A stretch of DNA of 64,000 nt from Lachnospiraceae bacterium (lineage in GTDB: Bacteria > Bacillota > Clostridia > Lachnospirales > Lachnospiraceae), in the NCBI GenBank assembly GCA_017936885.1, contig JAGBEO010000005.1:186001-250000 (forward strand). Direction: 5' to 3'. The notes under the pieces were generated by a model that worked only from the letters and a program-made list of their open reading frames with translations, had not been told where the DNA came from and made no database searches. Shown here piece after piece: positions 45,439 through 54,727 of the stretch (the stretch's first letter is position 1; each line of letters starts with the position of its first letter). The position numbers were made by a program, and so were the translations under genes.

Positions 45439-45784
45439 AGCAGCTGGTGTAAAAAAGATCATCATTGCCTGTGGAAGGACGGATCTTCGAAAGGGTATTG
45501 ATGGCCTTGCCCAACTTATTGGCACGAAATACGACCTGAATCCTTTTGAAAAAGATGTTCTGTTCCTGTTCTGTGGAAGCCGTGGTGACCGTATACGCGG
45601 ACTCCTATGGGAAGGAAATGGCTTCCTGCTTTTGTATAAGAGGCTGGAGGCCGGTTCATTCTCGTGGCCGCGTACTCCTCAGGAAGCTGCCGAACTGACA
45701 CGGGAACAATACCGTATGCTCATGATGGGACTGAATCCGTTAAATCCCAAAATCAAAGATGTCAACCCGCAGAAAATCTTCTGA
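45428..45784 (+). CDS. tnpB: IS66 family accessory protein TnpB
   Basis: 118 residues, full length, with family signatures 'GRTDLRKGIDGLAQL', 'LFLFCGSRGDRIRGLLWEGNG' and 'FSWPRTPQEA'. Follows tnpA with overlapping ends. This is the IS66 ORF2 protein; it is not related to the IS605 TnpB nuclease. Confidence 0.93.
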   Translation: MLAEAAGVKKIIIACGRTDLRKGIDGLAQLIGTKYDLNPFEKDVLFLFCGSRGDRIRGLLWEGNGFLLLYKRLEAGSFSWPRTPQEAAELTREQYRMLMMGLNPLNPKIKDVNPQKIF

Positions 45785-46053
45785 TCTTTATGCAAAACAG
45801 AGATTTTTTCAATGGATTTAAACTAAAATATATGGTCTGTACGGTGACTTTTACATCCGTCATCAAACCGCTTCTATCTGGTCATATAAATGGCACAGAA
45901 GAAAAAATGAACCTTGAAAACGCTATATTTCCTTGTTCGTCAGTAAAGTATTTACGCATTTTTAGCCATAGGCATTTTGACGAATGGCACCTGAAGGAAG
46001 ATTCGCCATATCCTGGCACTTGCTGTATAATAAAATCCAGGAGGAGCATCCAT

Positions 46054-47682
46054 ATGAGTAAGAAACATACCCTGAACGAACTGAATAACATGAGCCGTGA
46101 AGACCTGATCACGATTGTTCTGACTATGCAGGGACAGCTCGATACACTGAATGACAATATCGAGAAACTCATAGAACAGGTACGTCTTGCGAATCAGCAC
46201 CGTTTTGGCCGCAGTACGGAAACTTTAAAATACATGGATGGACAACTCTCTTTTTTCGATGAAGCTGACACTCTGTTCGACCCTAATGCAGTGGAACCAG
46301 AGACGGATGAAGTCGTTCCTGCAAGACCACGTAAAAAGAAGGCTAAGGGACAGCGTAACATCGACCTGAAAGATTTCCCGGAAGAGATCATTCCGACACA
46401 TGGTGTTTCCGAAGATGCACTGGATACATTCTATGGAAAAGGAAACTGGAAACGTATGCCGGATGAAACTTACAAACGTTTGCGCCATGAACCGGAATCA
46501 TGGACAGTCGAAGTCCATACAGTCGAAGTGTACGTCGGAACAGATGGTTATCACCAGGATGAGTTTGTCCGTGGAGACAGGCCAAAGGATATCTTCCCGA
46601 ACAGTATTGTCACCCCGTCACTTCTCGCATCCATTCTGAATGTAAAATATGTGAATTCCGCACCACTTTATCGAATTGAACAGGAATTCCAGCGTAATGG
46701 TGTAAATATATCAAGACAAACGATGGCAAACTGGATCATTAACAGTTCCAATCGTTACTTTTCTGTGCTTGTGGAACGAATGAAGCAGGAGCTATTGAAA
46801 CTTCCTGTTACACAGTCAGATGAGACACCGACTCAGGTGGTCCATGATGACCGTAGTCCAGGCAGCAAGAGTTATATGTGGGTGCACAGATCCGGTGAAT
46901 TCTTCAAAGAATGTCCGATTGTTATCTATGAATATCAAAAAGGTCGAAACCACGAACTACCATTGGCATTCTATCAGGACTATAGCGGAATACTTGTGAC
47001 AGATGGATTAAAGCAGTATCATCTGCTGCAGGATAAGATCCCAGGCCTTACGAATGAGAACTGCTGGGCACACGCAAGGCGTGATTACGCAGATGCCATA
47101 AAAGCAGCAAACAAAGTAGATGGCGAAGCGGTAAAACGTTCCATTGCCTATCAGGCATTGAAGCGAATTGCTTTCATATATGAACTGGAAGGTACTTTAA
47201 AAGACCTGACTCCCGAAGAGCGTCTTCAGGAACGGCAGAACTCGGTCAAGCCGTTTGTTGAGGAATATTTTACGTGGGTAAAAAAACAATTATCTGGTAC
47301 AACAGTTCTGCCCAAAGGCAAAACTGCTGATGGTTTAAAATACAGTGTAAATCAGGAACAATATCTCAAAGTCTTTCTTGAGGATGGCAATGTACCAATC
47401 GATAATTCGGCCTCCGAAAGATCCATACGTACTTTCTGCATTGGCAAGAAGAACTGGATGTTCCATGATTCCGTGAAAGGAGCACAGGCAAGCGCTGTAA
47501 TCTACAGCCTGTCTGAAACAGCAAAGCTCAACAACCTGAGACCGTATCATTATTTCAAACACCTGCTTACAGAACTTCCAAAGCTCTGTGATGATAAAGG
47601 AAATATAGATTCTACAAAACTGGATCATCTGTTGCCCTGGTCAACGGAACTTCCGAAAGAATGTAGAAAACCACGCCGCTAA
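46054..47682 (+). CDS. tnpC: IS66 transposase TnpC
   Basis: 542 residues from the ATG with AGGAGG ten bases upstream; the frame stays open for 130 codons before it without a better start. A coiled-coil N-terminus ('LIEQVRLANQHRFGRSTE') is followed by a zinc-finger-like part and the DDE transposase domain ('SDETPTQV', 'GILVTDGLKQY', 'NCWAHARRDYADA', and 'NSASERSIRTFCIGKKNW' with the catalytic Glu). Complete and without stops. Confidence 0.93.
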   Translation: MSKKHTLNELNNMSREDLITIVLTMQGQLDTLNDNIEKLIEQVRLANQHRFGRSTETLKYMDGQLSFFDEADTLFDPNAVEPETDEVVPARPRKKKAKGQRNIDLKDFPEEIIPTHGVSEDALDTFYGKGNWKRMPDETYKRLRHEPESWTVEVHTVEVYVGTDGYHQDEFVRGDRPKDIFPNSIVTPSLLASILNVKYVNSAPLYRIEQEFQRNGVNISRQTMANWIINSSNRYFSVLVERMKQELLKLPVTQSDETPTQVVHDDRSPGSKSYMWVHRSGEFFKECPIVIYEYQKGRNHELPLAFYQDYSGILVTDGLKQYHLLQDKIPGLTNENCWAHARRDYADAIKAANKVDGEAVKRSIAYQALKRIAFIYELEGTLKDLTPEERLQERQNSVKPFVEEYFTWVKKQLSGTTVLPKGKTADGLKYSVNQEQYLKVFLEDGNVPIDNSASERSIRTFCIGKKNWMFHDSVKGAQASAVIYSLSETAKLNNLRPYHYFKHLLTELPKLCDDKGNIDSTKLDHLLPWSTELPKECRKPRR

Positions 47683-47725
47683 CAATCTGGCGGCGTTAAT
47701 TTATCGGTAAGCGTATGATTTGACG

Positions 47726-47755
47726 TTTACTTTATAAATAGTAAATTTGTATAAT
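47726..47755 (+). promoter_or_regulatory. Hybrid promoter of the recombinase gene
   Basis: TATAAT lies 35 bases before the recombinase ATG. The best -35 (TTTACT, 18-base spacer) has its first five bases in the IS66 terminal repeat, so the insertion may have supplied it. Confidence 0.5.
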
Positions 47756-47790
47756 GTAGGGTTTCAAAAAATAGAAAGGAGCTTTATATT

Positions 47791-48726
47791 ATGGAAGATT
47801 TATTATTTAGGGATTGGTTAGAAAAATGGATGTTAGAACAAGAAAATTTAATTAAAGAATCATCATGTGCCAGCTTTGATTTGCATATTCAAAATCATAT
47901 AATTCCTTATTTTAAGGATTATAAACTTGAAGAAGTAGATAACAATTCTATACAAGAATTTATTTATTATCTGTCAAAAGAAGGAAGATTAGATGGAACG
48001 GGAGGACTTGCAATAGCAACAATCAGGGATATAATTCTTGTTGTAAAGTTATCGTTAAAAGAAGCAGCAAGAAAGAATCTGATCAACAAACCTATTTTTG
48101 ACTTGAAATATCCCAAAATATATGTTGACGATCAATTAGTAACCTTAACTAAAGAAGAACAACATAAATTGGTACAAGCAGTTTACTTAGATTTAACTCC
48201 CAAATCTGTTGGATTACTCATTAGTTCTTTTTGTAGTTTACGAATCGGAGAATTATGTGCTTTGAAATGGAGCGACATTAATTTTGCTGACAAAACAATC
48301 ACAATCAACAAAACATTACAAAGAATTTATAAAAAAGGATGCAAAAGCAAAATAGTCATTGGTCCGCCTAAAACAGAATCTTCTTATAGAATCATTCCAA
48401 TCCCATCTCAATTAGCATTGATAATGCAAAAAATTCAAAATAAAAGTAATTATTATGTACTTACAGGAACAAAAAATTATACAGAGCCAAGAACCTATCG
48501 GAGATATTATCAAAATTTTATGAGAAAGAATGAGTTGCCACAAATCAAATTTCATGGACTTAGACACACATTTGCAACTAGGGCAATAGAGAATCCTGAA
48601 TTTGATATTAAAAGTTTGGCATATGTTATGGGGCATAAGAATCCTTCATTTACCTTGAATGTATATGGGCGTAGCAACCTATCACAATCAAGAAAATGTA
48701 TGGAATCCTTAAACAGTATGTTATAA
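47791..48726 (+). CDS. Tyrosine recombinase of the invertible hsdS locus
   Basis: 311 residues. An N-terminal SAM-like DNA-binding domain (to about 105) and a catalytic domain with R151 ('SLRIGEL'), K194, H255-x2-R258 ('HGLRHTF'), H282 ('GHKNP') and nucleophile Y292 ('NVYG'). AGGAG precedes the ATG. Enzymes of this type shuffle hsdS genes (CreX/PsrA of pneumococcus). It reads in the same direction as the active hsdS, 80 bases upstream, and lies between the two inverted hsdS copies; phage-type integration seems less likely as no other phage genes are near. Confidence 0.9.
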   Translation: MEDLLFRDWLEKWMLEQENLIKESSCASFDLHIQNHIIPYFKDYKLEEVDNNSIQEFIYYLSKEGRLDGTGGLAIATIRDIILVVKLSLKEAARKNLINKPIFDLKYPKIYVDDQLVTLTKEEQHKLVQAVYLDLTPKSVGLLISSFCSLRIGELCALKWSDINFADKTITINKTLQRIYKKGCKSKIVIGPPKTESSYRIIPIPSQLALIMQKIQNKSNYYVLTGTKNYTEPRTYRRYYQNFMRKNELPQIKFHGLRHTFATRAIENPEFDIKSLAYVMGHKNPSFTLNVYGRSNLSQSRKCMESLNSML

Positions 48727-48744
48727 GGTAATGCAAAATTACTC

Positions 48745-48773
48745 TTAATTAACGGTAAGGTATATGCTATAAT
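48745..48773 (+). promoter_or_regulatory. Promoter of the active hsdS
   Basis: TTAATT, 17 bases, then TGCTATAAT (extended -10). Lies between the recombinase stop and the hsdS ATG. Confidence 0.65.
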
Positions 48774-48806
48774 ATATAAATACTAAAGTTGGAAAGGAAA
48801 ACAAAT

Positions 48807-49979
48807 ATGACAGAAAATACTGTTTTAGATAATAATGTGTCCTCAATTATAAAGTTTAAAGATAAAGATGGAAATGAGTATCCTGAGTGGGAGTATGCTC
48901 CTATAGGTACTGTATGTGAAATAAATCCAAAACCAGATAAATTAGAAAATGAATTTTATTATATTGATTTAGAAAGTGTTGAAGATGGAAAGCTATTAGA
49001 TGAAAAAATTGTTTTTAAAAGTAATGCCCCAAGTAGAGCCCAAAGAACATTAAAAGAAAATGATATATTATTTCAAATGGTCAGGCCATATCAAAAAAAC
49101 AATTACTTTTTCAGAGAAGTCAGAGATAAGCAAAGTGTTGCTTCAACAGGATATGCTCAGATAAGAAGTAACAATATAAATCCTATGTTTGTATATGAAT
49201 TTATTTTTGCAAATAAATTTGTAAATGATGTCTTACTTAGATGTACAGGGAGTAATTATCCTGCCATTAATTCAAATGATTTAAAAGGGATAAATATTTC
49301 AATTCCTTGTAAGGAGGAGCAATCAAAAATTGCCTTATTTTTAAGTAGTATAGATAATTTAATATCAATTCAGGAGTCAAGCATCTCGATCCTAGAGACA
49401 TATAATAAAGGACTAATTTCTCAAATTTTTAAACAGGAAATTAGGTTTAAAGATGATAACGGAAATGAGTTCCCTGATTGGATTGAGTGTAAATTAAAAG
49501 ATTTATATATTTTTGAATACGGAGAAGGGAATAACAATCCGAGTAACGGAGGACAATATCCCGTTTATGGAGCCAATGGAATAATAGGATCTTATACTAA
49601 GTATAACGCAGAACAATCAATTATTATTGGTCATATGGGAGCATATGCAGGCTCCGTTTTATGGGAAGATAGAAAACATTTTGTAACTTACAACGGAACA
49701 ATAACCAAGCCAAAAGATAAAGCAGCTATCGTTCCCAAATATGGATATTATTTATTATTAAATAGAAAAATAGATAAAATTTGTGCTGGAAGTGGTATGC
49801 CATTTTTAGCATACAGCACGCTTAACAACATAAAGGTTATAACTACTTTATGTCTTAAAGAGCAAGAAAAAATCGCCAATTTTCTTACATCCTTAGACAA
49901 TGTATTACAGGAAGAAAAGAACTATCTTAAATATCTAAAAACCATAAAAAAAGGACTTCTGCAACAGATGTTTGTATAG
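48807..49979 (+). CDS. hsdS: Type I restriction-modification specificity subunit HsdS (active copy)
   Basis: 390 residues: target-recognition domain 1 (about 20-190), conserved helical region 1 carrying the 111-bp repeat, domain 2 (about 225-365) and helical region 2 ('LKTIKKGLLQQMFV'). Each domain starts with a similar phrase ('FKDKDGNEYPEW' and 'FKDDNGNEFPDW'), the usual two-half symmetry. The ATG with GGAAAGGA upstream was chosen over an upstream TTG. It reads toward hsdM, opposite in strand, with a terminator between. HsdS sets the DNA sequence methylated and cut by the complex. Confidence 0.93.
   Translation: MTENTVLDNNVSSIIKFKDKDGNEYPEWEYAPIGTVCEINPKPDKLENEFYYIDLESVEDGKLLDEKIVFKSNAPSRAQRTLKENDILFQMVRPYQKNNYFFREVRDKQSVASTGYAQIRSNNINPMFVYEFIFANKFVNDVLLRCTGSNYPAINSNDLKGINISIPCKEEQSKIALFLSSIDNLISIQESSISILETYNKGLISQIFKQEIRFKDDNGNEFPDWIECKLKDLYIFEYGEGNNNPSNGGQYPVYGANGIIGSYTKYNAEQSIIIGHMGAYAGSVLWEDRKHFVTYNGTITKPKDKAAIVPKYGYYLLLNRKIDKICAGSGMPFLAYSTLNNIKVITTLCLKEQEKIANFLTSLDNVLQEEKNYLKYLKTIKKGLLQQMFV
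48839..48854 (+). repeat. 16-bp inverted repeat at hsdS 5' end, right copy
   Basis: GTCCTCAATTATAAAG, about ten codons into the active hsdS, so recombination here would move a start codon and promoter in front of the silent cassette. Confidence 0.85.
49371..49481 (+). repeat. 111-bp perfect inverted repeat, right copy
   Basis: Central region of the active hsdS; identical in reverse orientation to 44223-44333. The sequences outside it diverge at once on both sides. Confidence 0.95.
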
Positions 49980-49984
49980 TAATA

Positions 49985-50018
49985 GAGTGCTACTGATAAA
50001 TGGTAGCACTCATTTTTT
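49985..50018 (+). terminator. Terminator after the active hsdS
   Basis: GAGTGCTAC...GTAGCACTC stem with a 9-base loop and six T, separating hsdS from the convergent hsdM. Confidence 0.85.
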
Positions 50019-50038
50019 ATGTTCATAAAATTTTCTTC

Positions 50039-51607
50039 CTAAATTCTGAATGTTGGCAATCCCAATTCCTCTAAGAACTTGTTTGCTTCTACTTTTGCAT
50101 CAGCAATTTTCGTCTGTGTTTCATCCAACTTTTTGAATGTTTCATAAAGATCAACTGCTTCCTCTTCTTCAAATGTATCTACATAACGAGGAATATTGAG
50201 GTTATAGTCATTTTCTATGATTTCATCCATTTTGGCAATATGACAATACTTTTCTACTTCTTTTCTTTCTTCATAAGTTTTTACAATCTTATCAATATGC
50301 TCATCTGTAATATAGTTCATAGCTTTTCCCGCCACAAACTCCTTGCTTGCATCTATAAAGCAAATATCATCAGAATTACCATTTCTCTCTTTCTTAAACA
50401 CCAAACAGGCTACTGGAATAGATGTTCCCTGAAAGCAGTTTGCAGGAAGCCCAATAACAGCGTCAAGATAATTCAATTCCTTAACAATATATTTTCTAAT
50501 TACCTCTTCTGAAGAACCCCTGAAAAGCACTCCATGCGGAAGCAAAACGGCAATCCTGCTGTCTCCATCTGCCATATGATAAATCATATGCTGCACAAAC
50601 GCAAAGTCTGCTTTTGATGAAGGTGCCAATTTCCCATAAGCAGAAAATCTTTCGTCTTCCAAAAACTTAATATCAGCAGACCATTTTGTTGAGTATGGCG
50701 GATTCGCTACCTGTACTGTAAACCTTTCATCTTCAAAGTTACTGTCATCTTCCAATGTATCTACATTAACAATATTGAAATTTTGGTAACGAATGTCATG
50801 CAAAATCATGTTCATTCTTGCAAGGTTATAAGTGCTGCTTGTCATTTCCTGTCCATAATATTTTCTGACATTTGCATACTCTCCAACCTGTAACAATAAG
50901 GAACCTGAACCACAAGCAGGATCACATGCACTCAACACATCAGAGAGTCCAACTGTTGCTAATCTTGCCAACAACTTTGACATATTAGTGGGAGTATAGA
51001 ACTCCCCGCCCTTCTTCCCTGCTGTTGAAGCAAAATTACCAATCAATGTAATGTAGGCAGAGCCAAGAATATCAACATCCGTATCACCCATCTGGAAATT
51101 GATTGTATCTATTGTCTGAATAATTTTTCCGATTAATTTTCCTCTTTGAGATACTTCCTTACCAAGTTTCGAGGATTTTAAATCCATATCTTCAAACAAA
51201 CCATTAAAATCTGCTTCTGAATCCTGTCCAAGTGTAGATTCTGTAATGGAATTGATAATTTCTTCCATATAATCAATGGTAAATGTACCATTCTCTATCA
51301 TTTTTACAACATTACCAAATAGGTATTTTGGTTCAAGAACATAGCCAAGTGTAGAAAGGGAGTCTTCCACCAAATCATCATGGTAGGCAACATCTTCCCA
51401 TGCATCTACATAGGAAATATCGTCATCCTGTAATAGTTCATTCATAAAACTTTCTGTTCTATCAGATAGATGTTTATAGAAAATTAATCCCAAAATATAG
51501 TTCTTAAATTCATACGCTTCCATATTTCCACGAAGATCATTTGCCATAGCCCAAAGTTTTGTAGAAAGTTCTTGTGCTAATTGTTTTTGCTTATTTACAT
51601 CTGCCAT
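50039..51607 (-). CDS. hsdM: Type I restriction-modification DNA methyltransferase HsdM
   Basis: 522 residues. N-terminal helical HsdM_N domain (to about 155), then the N6-adenine methyltransferase domain with SAM motif DPACGSG (229-235), 'GGEFYTP' before it and catalytic NPPY (302-305). Complete. It methylates adenine in the sequence chosen by HsdS and forms the M2S core. It follows hsdR by 20 bases with its own GGAG site. Confidence 0.96.
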   Translation of the reverse strand: MADVNKQKQLAQELSTKLWAMANDLRGNMEAYEFKNYILGLIFYKHLSDRTESFMNELLQDDDISYVDAWEDVAYHDDLVEDSLSTLGYVLEPKYLFGNVVKMIENGTFTIDYMEEIINSITESTLGQDSEADFNGLFEDMDLKSSKLGKEVSQRGKLIGKIIQTIDTINFQMGDTDVDILGSAYITLIGNFASTAGKKGGEFYTPTNMSKLLARLATVGLSDVLSACDPACGSGSLLLQVGEYANVRKYYGQEMTSSTYNLARMNMILHDIRYQNFNIVNVDTLEDDSNFEDERFTVQVANPPYSTKWSADIKFLEDERFSAYGKLAPSSKADFAFVQHMIYHMADGDSRIAVLLPHGVLFRGSSEEVIRKYIVKELNYLDAVIGLPANCFQGTSIPVACLVFKKERNGNSDDICFIDASKEFVAGKAMNYITDEHIDKIVKTYEERKEVEKYCHIAKMDEIIENDYNLNIPRYVDTFEEEEAVDLYETFKKLDETQTKIADAKVEANKFLEELGLPTFRI

Positions 51608-51627
51608 TCTCTATTTCTCCTTTATTC

Positions 51628-54408
51628 TTATAATTGATATTTATTGCAATTCTCGATAATGAATTCCATTATCTCTGTTACTAACAACTTTTTCTCTTTA
51701 TACGAAAATGATCCCTTCAATTCGCTTCTGATAGCATCTTTATCCAAAATATGACTAAACTCAAACTCAGAAATCAAGCCTCTGAGGAAAGAAAACTCAA
51801 TATTTTTATCCGTTGCAAATGCCTCAATTTCTGATGTTCTTGCCTTGTCTTCATATTCTGAATACTTTTCTAATACATCTTCATCTTCCTGTATTATCGG
51901 CATCATTTCATTTAAGAATGCTTTGATTAAATCAACCTTTTTCTTTAACTCAGGATTATCTGTTCTATCTAATTCATCAAAGATATGAGCCAAATCTTTC
52001 TCTTTTTGTTTCTTATCTTTCATATCTATATTTTTCAGTAGATTCATAATATAAGCAACATTTATCTTATCAGTTTGGATAATTTCAATGCTAAAATCTA
52101 TATCATCTAAAATAGATACTTTTTCGCTCTCTCTTCCCTTTACAATACTATCATGAATCGTAAAATATCTGCCTTTGAAATCTTCATATTCCTGTTGCTC
52201 AATACTATCTTCAATATCTGCCCAAGTAAAATCTGTAAAAGTTTCAAGCGTCAAAAGCACTTTGGAAAGTTCCCTAAAAGCAATAACAAATTTTGCTTGT
52301 TCCTCTTCGCTCTGCATATGATCTATATCTGCTGGTGTTTTAGCTTCATTATGAAGAATTGCAGCCAATTCTTTAAATTGTTCAACATAGTACTCATAGG
52401 GTTTCAGAAGCACTCCTGTCACATCGCCGCCACCAGAGAATAATCTCAGAGCATCATCTGTCTGCTTCTTCAAGTTTCTGTAACAAATAATATTTCCAAA
52501 TTGCTTTGTTTCTTTTTCTACTCTGTTTGTTCTTGAAAAAGCCTGTAACAAATTATGCCACTCTAAGTTTTTATCTACATATAAGGTGTTCAACGGTCTG
52601 CTGTCAAAACCTGTCAAATACATATTTACGACAATCAACAAATCAATTTCAGGAATTTTCTTCACTTTTAATCTTTTTGAAATGTCAGCATTGTATGCAG
52701 CAAAGGTATCTGTTGTATACTTTGTATCAAACATTTTATTGTAATCATCCATGATTCTCTGTAAGGAATCTCTGCTATGTTCCACCTTATCTTCCAAATC
52801 TTCATTTGTGCCAAAACTGAATACAGCAGCAATCTTTAAATTGTGGTCTATCTTCTTAAACTCATCATAATATTTCATAAGCATCGGAATGGATGATGTC
52901 GCAAAGATAGCTGTATATTTATTTCCACTAATCCTAGTTTTTGTGTTATGATGATCTACAATATGCTGTGCAACCAAAGAAACTCTTTCATCTGATTCTA
53001 AGACTTCCTTTTTATCAATCGCTTCTACCAAAGTGCCATCATTTTCATCATACTGCCCTTCATAGGTGCTAATATACTCGACATTGAATCCAAGAACATT
53101 TTTATCAAAAATAGCTTCTTTGATAAGATATTGATGCAAACACTCTCCAAATACGTCACTTGTTGTTCTTCCATCCTGGGATTTATTTTCAACAAATCTT
53201 GGAGTACCTGTAAAGCCAAAATATTGTGCTTTCGTAAAGAATTTCTTGACATCATTATGCATCTTTCCAAACTGGCTTCTATGGCATTCATCTATTATGA
53301 ATATAACTTTTTCATCCCTATATGGAAGAATTTTTTTCTGATAATAAGGCTTTCTAATTGCAGTTGCCATTTTCTGAATTGTGCTGATAATCAATTTTTT
53401 ATTGGGATCTTCAATCTGCTTTACTAATGTATCTGTTCTATCTGTATAATCCACACAACCATCTTCAAAACGATTGAATTCCTGCATAGTTTGGGTATCC
53501 AAATCACTTCTATCTACTAAGAAGAATACCTTTTTAATCTTATTTTCTTTCGTTAGTAGTTGAGCAGTTTTAAAAGAAGTAAGTGTTTTTCCTGAACCTG
53601 TTGTATGGAAAATATATCCACCTTTATCAGTAGTAAGTGCCTTCCGTAAGATCGATTCTGTTGCAAAAATCTGATAAGGTCGCATAACCATCAAATTTTT
53701 ATCTGTTTCATTGATAACCATATATCTATGAATCAGCTTCGTTAAGCGATTTTGATTTAAAAATGCAGAAGAAAAATCATCTAAATTATTAATTCTCTCG
53801 TTTGCTTCATCAGTCCAATAAAAAGTTAATGATTTCATAATTCTTGTATCATCTGTATTAGAAAAATATCTTGTTTCTACAGAATTTGAAACTATAAAAA
53901 CCTGAACAAAATGAAACAGTCCTTTGTAACTATGTATACGATACCTGTCAATCTGATTGATCGCTTCTTTAATGTCAATTCCACTTCTTTTCAATTCGAT
54001 CTGAACAAGTGGAAGCCCATTACATAGAAGTGTCACATCATATCTATTTTTATATTTTCCAACAACGGTAACTTGGTTTGTTACCTGCCATATATTTTCT
54101 TCTGGATTTTGGCTCATAAACTGTAAATAAATTCTGCTATTATCATCCCTGTCCAACACAAATTTATCTCTTAATTGCTTTGCACACTGAAACACAGACT
54201 TTCCATGTGCAATCCCCTGAATTAAACGGTTAAATTCTATATCAGACAAAGGAACATCTCCTAAAGTATCTTTATTAAAAATACTTATTTGCTCTCTAAA
54301 ATTTTTTTCTAAAGCATCATAATCATCCAATTTCACAAAAGTATAATTTAAAGTACTCAACTTTTTAATCAGTTTATCTTCAAGTTGTGCTTCACTTTGA
54401 TATGCCAT
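51628..54408 (-). CDS. hsdR: Type I restriction endonuclease subunit HsdR
   Basis: 926 residues. The N-terminal PD-(D/E)xK nuclease has D124 and E138-x-K140 ('IELKR'); the SF2 helicase motor has Walker A TGSGKT (about 270-276), DECH (373-376) and 'FTGTPRF'; a helical C-terminal part binds HsdM. It translocates and cuts unmodified DNA. No frameshift is seen, so restriction should be active. It follows a small helix-turn-helix gene by 50 bases. Confidence 0.96.
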   Translation of the reverse strand: MAYQSEAQLEDKLIKKLSTLNYTFVKLDDYDALEKNFREQISIFNKDTLGDVPLSDIEFNRLIQGIAHGKSVFQCAKQLRDKFVLDRDDNSRIYLQFMSQNPEENIWQVTNQVTVVGKYKNRYDVTLLCNGLPLVQIELKRSGIDIKEAINQIDRYRIHSYKGLFHFVQVFIVSNSVETRYFSNTDDTRIMKSLTFYWTDEANERINNLDDFSSAFLNQNRLTKLIHRYMVINETDKNLMVMRPYQIFATESILRKALTTDKGGYIFHTTGSGKTLTSFKTAQLLTKENKIKKVFFLVDRSDLDTQTMQEFNRFEDGCVDYTDRTDTLVKQIEDPNKKLIISTIQKMATAIRKPYYQKKILPYRDEKVIFIIDECHRSQFGKMHNDVKKFFTKAQYFGFTGTPRFVENKSQDGRTTSDVFGECLHQYLIKEAIFDKNVLGFNVEYISTYEGQYDENDGTLVEAIDKKEVLESDERVSLVAQHIVDHHNTKTRISGNKYTAIFATSSIPMLMKYYDEFKKIDHNLKIAAVFSFGTNEDLEDKVEHSRDSLQRIMDDYNKMFDTKYTTDTFAAYNADISKRLKVKKIPEIDLLIVVNMYLTGFDSRPLNTLYVDKNLEWHNLLQAFSRTNRVEKETKQFGNIICYRNLKKQTDDALRLFSGGGDVTGVLLKPYEYYVEQFKELAAILHNEAKTPADIDHMQSEEEQAKFVIAFRELSKVLLTLETFTDFTWADIEDSIEQQEYEDFKGRYFTIHDSIVKGRESEKVSILDDIDFSIEIIQTDKINVAYIMNLLKNIDMKDKKQKEKDLAHIFDELDRTDNPELKKKVDLIKAFLNEMMPIIQEDEDVLEKYSEYEDKARTSEIEAFATDKNIEFSFLRGLISEFEFSHILDKDAIRSELKGSFSYKEKKLLVTEIMEFIIENCNKYQL

Positions 54409-54458
54409 TTCTCTATCTCCTTGTATTTTTACATTCTAATCTTTTATCTGTCCAATTT

Positions 54459-54722
54459 TCAGGACTTTAATTTCTTCATTATCTTCTTTGCATCTTCTGT
54501 CAGGATATATCTGCCCTTTGTATTCTTGTATATTTGAACATAACCATTGTCAATCAACTCATTTAGAACCATATTTACCTTCGCCTTGCTGCATCCAAGA
54601 CTATCTGCTATCTCCTGTTGGGTGATAGGGCATATCTCCGCATTGTTAATCTCTATCTGATGTTCATATAATGTTTTCAATACCAAATATCTATCATTTG
54701 TAAAAAATTCTATTTTGTTCAT
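54459..54722 (-). CDS. Winged-helix DNA-binding protein upstream of hsdR
   Basis: 87 residues from the better ATG (AAAGG eight bases upstream). Helix-turn-helix 'TQQEIADSLGCSKAKVNMVLNEL' and wing 'GYVQIYKNTKGRYIL' place it among MarR/ArsR-like or Rrf2-like small regulators. It is first in the direction of hsdR-hsdM and probably controls them. Confidence 0.75.
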   Translation of the reverse strand: MNKIEFFTNDRYLVLKTLYEHQIEINNAEICPITQQEIADSLGCSKAKVNMVLNELIDNGYVQIYKNTKGRYILTEDAKKIMKKLKS

Positions 54723-54727
54723 TACCA

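Larger units (their letters stand above)
44951..47730 (+). mobile_element. IS66-family insertion sequence, apparently complete
   Basis: 2780 bp with three genes in IS66 order (tnpA, tnpB, tnpC). The ends are a perfect 14-bp inverted repeat, GTAAACGTCAAATC, with partial similarity further in. It is flanked by an 8-bp direct repeat TTTATAAA (44943-44950 and 47731-47738), the length expected for IS66. All three genes are open, so the element may still move. Confidence 0.95.

Noticed and set aside
45664-46053. 130-codon N-terminal extension of TnpC
   Set aside because: It overlaps tnpB in another frame; IS66 transposases start near the ATG at 46054, which has AGGAGG.
47791-48726. Prophage or ICE integrase
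   Set aside because: No phage or conjugation genes are nearby. Position between two inverted hsdS copies with shared repeats explains it better.
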